A stretch of DNA of 47,608 nucleotides from Bacteroidales bacterium (GTDB lineage Bacteria; Bacteroidota; Bacteroidia; Bacteroidales; JAGOPY01), in contig JALNZD010000032.1 in NCBI GenBank assembly GCA_023229505.1, positions 1 through 47,608 on the forward strand, read 5' to 3'. The translations under genes and the position numbers were made by a program. Numbering within the stretch: position 1 is the first letter of the stretch; every line of letters begins with the position of its first letter. The notes under the pieces are model-generated. The model saw nothing but the letters and a program-made list of their open reading frames with translations. It was not told the DNA's origin and ran no database searches. Positions 26,458 through 35,463 of this stretch are shown here, piece after piece.

Positions 26458-27791
26458 AAATGGAATCACTTATTGAAAATATTTTGGTCTATGGATTGGC
26501 AGCAATATTGTGTCTTGTTGTCGTCTTTATTTACTTGCGAAAACAAAAACGGGATTCAAAAACTGTAGAAGATAAGATAGAAAAAGCAAAACAGGAAGGA
26601 CTGTTTGAGCCGGTATCTCTCCACCCTGTAGTTGATGTAAACAGTTGTATTGGAAGCGGTGCTTGCATTGTCGCTTGCCCGGAAAGGGATATTCTGGGAA
26701 TCAGGAATGGAAAAGCAACAACAATAAATGCATCCCATTGTATCGGGCACGGAGCGTGCTTTCATGCCTGCCCTACGCAGGCAATTACCCTTGTCATTGG
26801 TACAGAAAAACGAGGCGTTGACCTGCCCCATGTGAACCAAAACTTCGAGACTAATGTGCCCGGTATATTTATCGCGGGTGAATTAGGGGGAATGGGTCTT
26901 ATAAAAAATGCTGTGGTACAGGGCAAGCAAGCAGTTGAAAACATTGTAAAACAGGTTAAGAAAGATCATAATGCTACCTATGACCTTATAATAATTGGTG
27001 CAGGTCCTGCTGGTATCGCTGCTTCTCTTACGGCAAAAAAACACAATCTTAATTTCCTGACCTTAGAGCAGGATACTTTGGGCGGAACTGTTTTTTCATT
27101 TCCCAGGTCTAAAATAGTGATGACTTCAAGCATGGATTTGCCTCTGCATGGAAAAGTAAAACTCTACGAAACAAGTAAATCGGAATTGCTTGAATTGTGG
27201 ACAGAAGTTTTGCGAAAAAACGATATTTCAATTAAAGAAAATTCAAAAGTAGACGCTATTTTTGAAGAAAACAGTCATTTTAGAATCGAAACTCTGGCCG
27301 GGGAGCATTTCACTACGAAATTTGTATTACTATCCATTGGACGCCGTGGTACTCCAAGAAAATTGGGTGTTCCGGGTGAATCACTGGAAAAAGTGGCTTA
27401 CCGGCTTTTGGAGCCTGAAGATATTCAAGGAAAATATATTATCGTCGTTGGCGGGGGTGACTCTGCTGTTGAATCAGCCCTGTTGCTGGCTGAGGAGAAT
27501 AATGTAATCCTTGCCTACCGGAACGAAGTGTTCAATCGGTTAAAACCAAAGAATAGCAAAAAGATAAATGATGCCATTACAGAAGGCCGTATCGATGTCA
27601 GGTTCAATACAAACCTTGTTGCAATTGACAAAGATGATATAACCATTTCGACCGGGCAGGAAAATGAAACGCTGATAATAAAAAATGATCTTGTTTACAT
27701 TTTTGCCGGTGGCGAATTACCAACGGAGTTTTTAGAGAAAGTTGGACTAAGGATCACTAAAAAATTTGGAGAAGCTATTTTAAAACACTAA
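26445..27791 (+). CDS. Membrane-anchored ferredoxin-FAD/NAD(P) oxidoreductase with circularly permuted flavoprotein order
   Basis: 448 residues. There is an N-terminal transmembrane helix (about 12-31), then two ferredoxin-like motifs: C68-x2-S71-x2-C74-x3-C78-P and C99-x2-H102-x2-C105-x3-C109-P. In each, the second cluster Cys is replaced. Next comes a segment (about 125-168, containing ETNVPGIFIAGELGG and AVVQG) that normally closes thioredoxin-reductase-type FAD domains. Only after it comes the FAD Rossmann motif IIIGAGPAGIAA (182-193), then the NAD(P) motif VVGGGDSA (334-341). The protein ends just after YIFAGGELPTEFLEKVGL, where the closing segment would normally follow. The redox CxxC of thioredoxin reductase is absent. 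It starts at 26445 or at the ATG 26460, just after the cytochrome b stop. Probable role: NAD(P)H/ferredoxin-side module feeding the cytochrome b (inference). Confidence 0.82.
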   Translation: MDFLEMESLIENILVYGLAAILCLVVVFIYLRKQKRDSKTVEDKIEKAKQEGLFEPVSLHPVVDVNSCIGSGACIVACPERDILGIRNGKATTINASHCIGHGACFHACPTQAITLVIGTEKRGVDLPHVNQNFETNVPGIFIAGELGGMGLIKNAVVQGKQAVENIVKQVKKDHNATYDLIIIGAGPAGIAASLTAKKHNLNFLTLEQDTLGGTVFSFPRSKIVMTSSMDLPLHGKVKLYETSKSELLELWTEVLRKNDISIKENSKVDAIFEENSHFRIETLAGEHFTTKFVLLSIGRRGTPRKLGVPGESLEKVAYRLLEPEDIQGKYIIVVGGGDSAVESALLLAEENNVILAYRNEVFNRLKPKNSKKINDAITEGRIDVRFNTNLVAIDKDDITISTGQENETLIIKNDLVYIFAGGELPTEFLEKVGLRITKKFGEAILKH

Positions 27792-27817
27792 TTTTATTCT
27801 ACTGTACGCCAATTTTC

Positions 27818-29419
27818 ATGAAAACAGGGATTGGTAAATTTTTAGCATATGTAATAATTCTGGTAATTTTCGCTTACCAGGCGCATTCTCAGATTTCGCC
27901 CGGTGATTTATCAGAAGTGCATTCACACCTGGAAGGCATGTCCAATTGTACTCAATGTCATATTTTAGGAGATAAAGTTTCTAATGAAAAATGCCTGGCC
28001 TGCCATACAGAAATTAAGGAAAGGGTTGATAAACAAAAAGGATATCATTCATCTGCCGAAGTACGCGACAAATCCTGTGTCATTTGCCATAATGACCACC
28101 ACGGCAGAAACTTTGAAATAATCCGTTTTGAAAAAGAAAAGTTTGATCACAGCCTGACCGGTTATGATTTATTGGGTGCACACAGTAAGAAAAAATGCGA
28201 AGACTGCCATAAATCGGAATTTATAACTGATCAAAAAATAAAAAATAAAAAGCAGCCTTCCTATTTAGGCCTCAAAACTGCATGTTTATCCTGTCATACT
28301 GATTATCACCAGAACACCCTGTCGCGCGACTGCCTGAATTGTCATGCCTATGATGCATTTAAACCAGCAACCCGATTCGATCATGATAAAACAAAATTTC
28401 AATTAAAAGGAAAACATGAGGCTGTTGACTGCATTAAATGTCATAAAATTGAAATTAAAAACGATAAGCAAGTTCAGAAATTTGACGGGATTCAATTTGC
28501 CAATTGCACAAACTGCCATAAAGATATGCATAATAATCTTTTTGGACAAGATTGCCGTCAATGCCATAACGAAGAGTCATTTCACAACATACAGGGAATG
28601 ATAAACTTCGATCATAATAAAACCAATTTCAGGTTAGAGGATAAGCATCAGACCGTTGCCTGCAAATCCTGCCATAAGACAGCGCTCACCGATCCTGTAA
28701 AACATGACCGGTGCACCGATTGTCACCTTGATTATCATAAAAATCAGTTTGCCAAACAGGGAGTATCGCCCGATTGTTCCAATTGCCACAGCACAAAGGG
28801 ATTTACGGGGTTCACATATACTATTGAGCAACATAACACAGGCATTTTTCCATTACAGGGAGCTCATCTCGCCACTCCTTGCTTTGCGTGTCATAAAAAA
28901 ACAGAAAAATGGAATTTCAGGGAAATCGGGATACGTTGCAGCGATTGTCATGCCGATATACATGACCCGTTCCTTGATAAAAAATATTACCCTGATGCAA
29001 CCTGTAATAGTTGTCATTCGGAAATAAGCTGGAGTGAAATAAATTTTGATCACGCCAAGACCAGTTTTGTGCTAGCCGGGGCTCACCAGAAACAGATATG
29101 CCGGTCCTGCCATTTCAAGCAGGATATTGAAGGGATTGTTAATCAAAGATTTTCTGGATTAACTTCTACTTGCACAAATTGCCATAAAGATGTCCATGTA
29201 AGTCAGTTTGAGAAAGATGGGGTAATAAATTGTAATCAATGCCATGATTTTAATAGCTGGAAAATTAGTATATTTGATCATGATAAAACTAATTTTAAAC
29301 TGGATGGGCGACATAAAAACGTAGCCTGTAATAAATGTCACAAGCCGGTCCAGCTCAATGAAATAACTTATGTGCGATACAAATTAAATGATTACAAATG
29401 CGAAAGTTGTCATCGATAA
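27818..29419 (+). CDS. Multiheme c-type cytochrome, 20 CxxCH motifs
   Basis: 533 residues with a signal peptide (about 1-25). I count 20 CxxCH heme-attachment motifs and no other recognisable domain. The hemes recur in units built around an FDHDKTxFxLxGxHxxxxCxxCH pattern, with extra histidines (FDH, GxH) well placed as distal axial ligands. It would fold around its hemes in the periplasm after cytochrome c maturation. It starts 26 bp after the flavoprotein, and its 3' end overlaps the next cytochrome gene by 22 bp. No lipobox or T9SS domain is present, so it is likely a soluble periplasmic carrier. It belongs to the cytochrome c3-like/paired CxxCH group. Confidence 0.92.
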   Translation: MKTGIGKFLAYVIILVIFAYQAHSQISPGDLSEVHSHLEGMSNCTQCHILGDKVSNEKCLACHTEIKERVDKQKGYHSSAEVRDKSCVICHNDHHGRNFEIIRFEKEKFDHSLTGYDLLGAHSKKKCEDCHKSEFITDQKIKNKKQPSYLGLKTACLSCHTDYHQNTLSRDCLNCHAYDAFKPATRFDHDKTKFQLKGKHEAVDCIKCHKIEIKNDKQVQKFDGIQFANCTNCHKDMHNNLFGQDCRQCHNEESFHNIQGMINFDHNKTNFRLEDKHQTVACKSCHKTALTDPVKHDRCTDCHLDYHKNQFAKQGVSPDCSNCHSTKGFTGFTYTIEQHNTGIFPLQGAHLATPCFACHKKTEKWNFREIGIRCSDCHADIHDPFLDKKYYPDATCNSCHSEISWSEINFDHAKTSFVLAGAHQKQICRSCHFKQDIEGIVNQRFSGLTSTCTNCHKDVHVSQFEKDGVINCNQCHDFNSWKISIFDHDKTNFKLDGRHKNVACNKCHKPVQLNEITYVRYKLNDYKCESCHR

Positions 29420-32013
29420 TATTGTTGGTTGTATTGTGCAGTAATGTATTCGCACAATCTCCCCATGGTAAAGAATTTAATAAGAATTGCAGTGATTGCC
29501 ATACTACTGAAGGTTGGAAAATAGACCTCAAAAAACTTTCATTCAACCACGATCAGACACAATTTCAGCTCGTCGGGCAGCATCAGCAGGTTAATTGCAG
29601 ATCGTGCCACAAATCACTGGTTTTTACTGATGCAGAAACCGAATGCATGTCATGCCACACCGATATTCATTACCAGACTGTCGGATTTGAATGCGGAAGG
29701 TGCCACACTCCAAAATCATGGATCGTGGAAAATATTACAGAGATCCACCAGCTTGGCCGTTTTCCCCTTGTTGGTGCCCATGTGACCGCCGATTGTTATG
29801 ACTGCCACACTAGTCTGTCTGAATCTCTTCTGCGATTTGAACTACTTGGAGTTGAATGTTTTGATTGCCATAAGGATAAATACCTGGCTACCACTTCTCC
29901 CAAGCATGATGAAGGCAACTTCCCCTCCAATACCTGCGAGGAATGTCATTTGATGAACAGTTTTGACTGGACCAGCGATAACATTAATCACGCTTTCTTT
30001 CCGCTTACAGGTGGCCATGATATAAAAGATTGCAAAATATGTCATACGACTAATGATTATTCAAACATCTCGGCGGAATGTGTTTCCTGCCATCAAACGG
30101 ATTATAACGGAACATCAGATCCTAACCACTCGGTCCTGGAGTTCCCGACTAATTGCATTGAGTGCCATACCACCAGCCCGGGTTGGAAACCTGCTGAGTA
30201 CACAGAGCATGATGGTCTCTTTCCGATTTATTCAGGATCACATAATGGTGAATGGAATACCTGTGCCGAATGTCATACAACCACCGGTAATTATGGATTA
30301 TTTAGCTGCATTGATTGCCATGAGCATAACCAGGGAGAAACAGATGATCAGCATAATGAAGTTGGCGGATATTCTTATAACAGTTTGGCTTGTTATGAAT
30401 GTCACCCCACAGGATCAGGGGAAGGAGGATTTAATCATAATGCATCAGACTTCCCTTTAACCGGGGCACATATAACTACCGAATGCATTGGTTGCCACGC
30501 CAGTGGATTTGCCGGAACTCCCACAATCTGTTTCGCATGCCATGAAAATGATTTCAATCAGACCGCTAATCCAAATCATAATACCGTTGGTATTGCAACC
30601 GATTGTGAGACCTGTCATACGACAGACCCGGAATGGAAACCGGCTTTATTCCCGAACCATAACGAAACTTACCCGCTGTTAGGTGCCCATGCAACCATTG
30701 CCACCAATTGTTTTACCTGCCATGAGGGTAATTATGTCAATACACCGAATCTTTGCTATGGCTGCCATGCGGAGAATTACAACCAGACCACCGACCCGAA
30801 TCACATAGCTGCACAGTTTTCTACGAGTTGTGAAACCTGTCATAATGAAAATGCATGGACGCCTGCTACTTTCGATCATGACGGGCAATTTTTCCCGGTT
30901 TATTCCGGCAAACACGAAGGGGAATGGGATGTTTGTTCCGATTGCCATACAAATCCAGGCAATTATGCGGTTTATACCTGTACCAGTAACTGCCATCCGC
31001 AAGGGGAGACAAATGACCAGCATAATGACGTTAGCGGATATACCTATAATGATGCAGCATGCTTTGAATGTCACCCTGACGGGTCTGCCGAAGGAGCCTT
31101 TAACCATGACAACTCAAACTTCCCCCTGACCGGTGCACATATATCGGCCGAATGTATTGAATGTCATGCTAATGGTTATCAGGGGACTCCCACCATTTGC
31201 TTTGTTTGCCATGAAAATGATTTTAATGAGTCGGTGAACCCAAACCATAATGCCATTGGTATTCCCAACGACTGTGAAACCTGTCATACAACTATCCCCG
31301 ACTGGCAACCGGCTACATTCCCGATCCATAACGAATATTATCCTTTGCTTGGTGCACATGCAACCATAGCCAGTAATTGTTTTACCTGCCATGAGGGCGA
31401 TTATAACGAAACGCCAAATACCTGCGTAGGATGCCATCTTGATAACTACAACCAAACAACGAACCCGGACCATGATGCTATCGGTATAGGAACCGATTGC
31501 GAGACCTGTCATACTACAAATCCGGGCTGGCAACCGGCTACATTCCCTATACATGACCAGTATTGGCCATTGACAGGAGCTCATCAAAGCGTTGATTGCG
31601 ATGCCTGCCATAACGGTAATTATAACAGTACGCCAAATACTTGCGTTGGTTGCCATTTGGATGATTACAACGGCACTACAGATCCGAATCATGCTGCAGC
31701 CGGGTTTCCCACCGATTGTGAATTGTGCCATACTACAGTTGCCTGGGTGCCTTCAACCTTCGATCATGACGGACTATATTTTCCGATTTATTCAGGATCG
31801 CATGAAGGAGAATGGAATACTTGTTCCGAATGCCATCCAAATCCTTCTGATTATTCCGTATTTACATGCCTCACTTGTCATTCCCAAGGTGAAACGAACG
31901 AAGAGCATGAAGGGGTCAGCGGATATCAGTATAACAGTGATGCTTGCTATGCGTGTCACCCGAATGGTGAAAGTGAAGGAAAGATGTTCAGGCTAACCAA
32001 ACCAAAAATATAA
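29398..32013 (+). CDS. Large multiheme c-type cytochrome, 33 CxxCH plus one CxxxCH motif
   Basis: 871 residues with a signal peptide (about 1-20, VFA cleavage). I count 33 CxxCH motifs and one CTSNCH (Cys528-Cys532-His533), up to 34 hemes in 871 residues. From about residue 270 on, long modules repeat: a SGSHxGEWxTCxECH block at 30229, 30901 and 31789, each followed by CxxCH, a GETxxxH block and YxCHPxG, with FPLTGAH and CETCHTT units between. The C-terminus stops right after the third CHPNGESEG block (then KMFRLTKPKI), where earlier modules continue. It has no lipobox or T9SS domain. Its overlap with the 20-heme gene and the adjoining barrel gene suggest a periplasm-to-surface wire. Confidence 0.92.
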   Translation: MRKLSSIILLVVLCSNVFAQSPHGKEFNKNCSDCHTTEGWKIDLKKLSFNHDQTQFQLVGQHQQVNCRSCHKSLVFTDAETECMSCHTDIHYQTVGFECGRCHTPKSWIVENITEIHQLGRFPLVGAHVTADCYDCHTSLSESLLRFELLGVECFDCHKDKYLATTSPKHDEGNFPSNTCEECHLMNSFDWTSDNINHAFFPLTGGHDIKDCKICHTTNDYSNISAECVSCHQTDYNGTSDPNHSVLEFPTNCIECHTTSPGWKPAEYTEHDGLFPIYSGSHNGEWNTCAECHTTTGNYGLFSCIDCHEHNQGETDDQHNEVGGYSYNSLACYECHPTGSGEGGFNHNASDFPLTGAHITTECIGCHASGFAGTPTICFACHENDFNQTANPNHNTVGIATDCETCHTTDPEWKPALFPNHNETYPLLGAHATIATNCFTCHEGNYVNTPNLCYGCHAENYNQTTDPNHIAAQFSTSCETCHNENAWTPATFDHDGQFFPVYSGKHEGEWDVCSDCHTNPGNYAVYTCTSNCHPQGETNDQHNDVSGYTYNDAACFECHPDGSAEGAFNHDNSNFPLTGAHISAECIECHANGYQGTPTICFVCHENDFNESVNPNHNAIGIPNDCETCHTTIPDWQPATFPIHNEYYPLLGAHATIASNCFTCHEGDYNETPNTCVGCHLDNYNQTTNPDHDAIGIGTDCETCHTTNPGWQPATFPIHDQYWPLTGAHQSVDCDACHNGNYNSTPNTCVGCHLDDYNGTTDPNHAAAGFPTDCELCHTTVAWVPSTFDHDGLYFPIYSGSHEGEWNTCSECHPNPSDYSVFTCLTCHSQGETNEEHEGVSGYQYNSDACYACHPNGESEGKMFRLTKPKI

Positions 32014-32015
32014 CA

Positions 32016-33635
32016 ATGAGATTTATTCTTCCAGTTTTTCTTTTTGTTTTTATAGGATTAAACCTGAAGAGCCAAACTATTATTGAGCCTGAAGAGGGTA
32101 CGGTTTCTTACGTGACCTCACAGAGTATCTACGTTAAATTTAAATCGACGGAAAATATTGCCGTGGGTGACACCCTCTTTATCAAACAGGGAGATAAACT
32201 GGTTCCTGCTTTGGTGGTGAGCAATCTTTCATCAATTTCCTGCATATGCATTCCAATTTCTTCAAATCCACTTGCGGTTTCTGATAAAATCTTTACAAAA
32301 CAAAAAATAAAACCTGCAACTGACCAGCCAAAGGAGGAAATTCCTGTTGCGCCGGTAGTGGTACAACCTCCGGAAGAAAAAAAGGACACTACAGTTGCTG
32401 ATACGACGGCTAAAAAGAAGTTAAAACAGGATATCAGCGGCCGTGTCTCGCTCTCCTCCTATTCAAATTTTTCAAATACACCCGGGGGCAACTCTCAACG
32501 GATGAGATATACCTTCTCCATTAATGCGAAAAACATTGGCAATTCAAAATTATCGGGGGAAAGTTATATTTCTTTTGTCCATAAAGACGGCGAATGGAAT
32601 GAAATTCAGCAGAATATATTTAATGGCTTAAAGATTTACAGCCTGGCGGTTAATTATGAATTCAACGACAACTACAGAATTTTGCTTGGCCGGAAGATCA
32701 ACCCAAAGATTTCCAATATGGGCGCTATAGATGGATTGCAGTTTGAAATGAAGTTTAATTCATTCTCAGCCGGAATACTTGCCGGTTCAAGGCCTGACTA
32801 TAATGATTACAGCTTTAACTTCAGTCTTCTCCAATATGGCGCCTACATCAGCCATGATTATGCGGGGAAAAAGGGAAATATGCAAAGTTCCCTGGCATTT
32901 GTCGAACAAACGAACCATTCGATGACTGACCGCAGGTTTGTTTATTTTCAACATTCCAATTCGCTTATCAGGAATTTGAATTTTTTCGGGACCGTTGAAT
33001 GTGATTTATACAGGTATGATACGGTAAAGAATAAACCGCAAGGTACTTTCAACCTTACAAATCTATATTTATCATTGAGGTACAGGGTGATAAGGCAGTT
33101 ATCATTATCCGTTTCTTACAGCGCCCGTCAAAACGTCGTTTATTACGAAACCTATAAGAATATCCTGGACCAGATTCTTGATCCTGAAACCATGCAGGGA
33201 TTTATGTTCCAGGTAAGCTATAACCCGGTAAAATATCTGTCGGTTGGTGTGAAAACGGGCTACCGTTATAGAAAATCAGATCCTAAACCATCGAAAAATA
33301 TATATGGTTATGTTACTTATAGCCGTATCCCCGTGCTGAATATGTCAGCCACACTTTCAGCTACAATATTGGAAACAAGCTATATTTCAGGCAAGATTTA
33401 CAGCCTTGTGGTGTCACGGGACCTGGTCCGGGGAAAATTATACGGAGGCCTGGGCTACAGGTACGTTGATTACAAATATTTCAGCACGGAATCGTCCATA
33501 CCCCAGAATATGGCAGAATGTAACCTGAACTGGATCATTTATAAAAAGCTTTCATTATCCCTTAATTATGAAGGGACGTTTGAAAAGATAAACAAATATA
33601 ACCGCCTCTATATCAATGTTACCCAAAGATTTTGA
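32016..33635 (+). CDS. Outer-membrane beta-barrel protein of the multiheme operon
   Basis: 539 residues. After a signal peptide (about 1-20) there is a small beta domain (about 25-95, TVSYVTSQSIYVKFKSTENIAVGDTLFI). A Pro/Glu/Lys linker (about 98-135) and about 400 residues of alternating polar/aromatic strands follow, ending in NVTQRF with the terminal Phe typical of outer-membrane barrels. No CxxCH is present. It starts 2 bp after the 34-heme gene, the last of five genes. By analogy with porin-cytochrome conduits (MtrB/PioB), it may hold or contact a cytochrome at the outer membrane. I see no direct similarity to MtrB, and the role is inferred from position. Confidence 0.72.
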   Translation: MRFILPVFLFVFIGLNLKSQTIIEPEEGTVSYVTSQSIYVKFKSTENIAVGDTLFIKQGDKLVPALVVSNLSSISCICIPISSNPLAVSDKIFTKQKIKPATDQPKEEIPVAPVVVQPPEEKKDTTVADTTAKKKLKQDISGRVSLSSYSNFSNTPGGNSQRMRYTFSINAKNIGNSKLSGESYISFVHKDGEWNEIQQNIFNGLKIYSLAVNYEFNDNYRILLGRKINPKISNMGAIDGLQFEMKFNSFSAGILAGSRPDYNDYSFNFSLLQYGAYISHDYAGKKGNMQSSLAFVEQTNHSMTDRRFVYFQHSNSLIRNLNFFGTVECDLYRYDTVKNKPQGTFNLTNLYLSLRYRVIRQLSLSVSYSARQNVVYYETYKNILDQILDPETMQGFMFQVSYNPVKYLSVGVKTGYRYRKSDPKPSKNIYGYVTYSRIPVLNMSATLSATILETSYISGKIYSLVVSRDLVRGKLYGGLGYRYVDYKYFSTESSIPQNMAECNLNWIIYKKLSLSLNYEGTFEKINKYNRLYINVTQRF

Positions 33636-33691
33636 TTGAGGATCAGGAAATGAATAATTCCTGGATTCAGTTTAAAAAATACTTCGCGAGG

Positions 33692-33704
33692 CTCGGGATG
33701 ACGA
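33692..33704. repeat. Copy 1 of dispersed intergenic motif
   Basis: CTCGGGATGACGA occurs here and identically at 35628-35640, both in non-coding DNA near the L-domain genes. Short repeats of this kind often mark intergenic repeat elements. Confidence 0.5.
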
Positions 33705-33749
33705 GGGATCTGGTTGGGTTCTGGATTTATGTTTTGTAGCGGGGGAATC

Positions 33750-35189
33750 TCACTGCTTCACCACCTTCCCCACTTCCACCATCCTGTCATTGGTCAGCCG
33801 TATAAAGTAAACGCCGCGGGGCAGATTGTTTATGTCAATATGTGTCTTTGGTTCCGTTATTTGGCGTGTGAGGAGTTGCTGACCGTTGATATTGAAAATG
33901 GTTAGGAATGTGTTTTTTTGTGGTATAGTGGTGGTTTCTATGGTGATTTGGGTTGAAGAAGGGTTTGGAAAGATGTAATATTGATTTTCAGATGTACTGC
34001 TCTCGTCTAGCCCAACTCCGCAAGCCGCTTCAACTTCCTGCTGGTTATTACATCCCACAGCATTTTCTTGGATATCGATGGTTCCGTTCGGGCTGATTAA
34101 ATATTCACAAATGCTCAGGATCGAACAGGCGGATAGGACATTATTATCTAAAATGGTCAGACTATCAATTGTTTGTTCCGCAATATTGTCAAGCCCGCTT
34201 AAGGTTGTAAGGGCATTGTTCTTATAAATGTAAAGGTCGCCCCCGATGGAATGCAGGTCAATTAAGGCATCGAGGCTTGTAAGATTCGGGTTGCGGCAAA
34301 TATAAAGGCTGCCGCCGATGGATTTCAGACTGCCCAATCCGGAAAGATTTGCCAGGGAATTTCCGCCGAACTGGGGTCCACCTATAGAAACAGAACCCCC
34401 CACGGAGGTCAGATTATCTAATCCTGTGAGGTCAGTTATTCCATCATTCCCTAAAATAACCAGGTATCCTGTGATCGAGGTAATATTTTCCAGTCCGCTG
34501 AAGCTGCTGAGAGAATCATTATTCCAGATGGTCAGGCCGCCATCAAGTAAATTCAGGTGCCCGATCGAGGAAATATCTGACAAAACCTCATTTAATGTAA
34601 TATCAATATCTCCACCAACTGAATCAAGATTTTCCAGACCGTCTAAACTTGCCAGGTCACGATTCCACCAGATATCCAGGTTTTTTCCTATTACACTGAG
34701 GTTTTCCAATCCTGTGATACTTTGCAGCGAATCACAACGCCAGATACTAAGCGCATCACCGATGTAAGTCAGGCTGCTCAACGCATCAAGGTTGGTTAAG
34801 GAATCATTGTAATAAAAATCCAGGGTTCCGCCGATAAAAGCCAGGTTTTCAAGTCCTGTAAGCGTTTTTAATCTCCCATTTTGTTTTGAAAGCAGGTCAC
34901 CTCCGACAGATGTGAGCGCATCCAGCCCGGACATATTAACGATTTGAGTAAGATCGAGAATCATGTCTCCGCCGACTGATGTCAGTACGTCCAGGCCATT
35001 AAGATTAACAATTTGCAGTCCGTTAATCTGAACACTTCCTTCAATTTCCGTACAACCCGGATAATTGATCTGGAAATTGTCAATTTCACTTTGCGTACCG
35101 AAGATAATTCCTTCAGGAAGGCAGGATTGGGAGGAGGCTGTTGAGTAAAGAAAGAAAAGGATTACGATGAGGTGCATTGATTTTTTCAT
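33750..35189 (-). CDS. Leucine-rich/receptor-L-domain-like surface protein with T9SS sorting domain
   Basis: 479 residues with a signal peptide (about 1-20). About 13 repeats of ~23 residues follow the pattern LTGLENLxxIGGxLxIxxNxxL, forming a right-handed solenoid like receptor L-domains. The repeats are flanked by conserved caps: QSEIDNFQINYPGCTEIEG at the N-terminus, and LSACSILSICEYLISPNGTIDIQENAVGC with EVEAAC at the C-terminus. A type IX sorting domain closes the protein (YYIFPNPSSTQITIE, LTIFNINGQQLLTRQI, LPRGVYFIRL). It is exported to the cell surface. Two paralogues lie 0.6-2.3 kb away on the other side of the tRNA gene. The ligand is unknown. Confidence 0.88.
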   Translation of the reverse strand: MKKSMHLIVILFFLYSTASSQSCLPEGIIFGTQSEIDNFQINYPGCTEIEGSVQINGLQIVNLNGLDVLTSVGGDMILDLTQIVNMSGLDALTSVGGDLLSKQNGRLKTLTGLENLAFIGGTLDFYYNDSLTNLDALSSLTYIGDALSIWRCDSLQSITGLENLSVIGKNLDIWWNRDLASLDGLENLDSVGGDIDITLNEVLSDISSIGHLNLLDGGLTIWNNDSLSSFSGLENITSITGYLVILGNDGITDLTGLDNLTSVGGSVSIGGPQFGGNSLANLSGLGSLKSIGGSLYICRNPNLTSLDALIDLHSIGGDLYIYKNNALTTLSGLDNIAEQTIDSLTILDNNVLSACSILSICEYLISPNGTIDIQENAVGCNNQQEVEAACGVGLDESSTSENQYYIFPNPSSTQITIETTTIPQKNTFLTIFNINGQQLLTRQITEPKTHIDINNLPRGVYFIRLTNDRMVEVGKVVKQ

Positions 35190-35416
35190 AGCTTTTAATT
35201 TGGCTCTGATTTAGTATGCCTTAAAGATAGATATTTATTGGAGAAAAAGCAAGAGGGAAACGGGGAAAAGGTGATAAGGTGAAACGGTTCTTTGTGTCTC
35301 TGCGTCTCTGCGGATTAAATTAAAAAGCAACTTTACTAAAGGGTTGGGTTTAACTAGAAAGGCTTACAAATTTGTATTAAAATCTTTTTGTTTTATGTAT
35401 GAGGCAGTAAATATAG

Positions 35417-35424
35417 TATCTTTG
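35417..35424 (+). promoter_or_regulatory. -7 promoter element of the tRNA gene
   Basis: TATCTTTG followed by CATCCC is a perfect TAnnTTTG element 39 bp before the tRNA. A TTTG lies upstream at 35387-35390, at a spacing of 26 bp, which is longer than usual. Confidence 0.6.
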
Positions 35425-35463
35425 CATCCCGATTTGAATTAAAAGTATTCTTATTGGTCATAT

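Noticed and set aside
28400..31750. Antisense and alternate-frame ORFs over the multiheme genes, rich in Met/Ile/Cys
   Set aside because: They arise from the repeated CxxCH codons; the main frame has signal peptides and 53-54 heme motifs.
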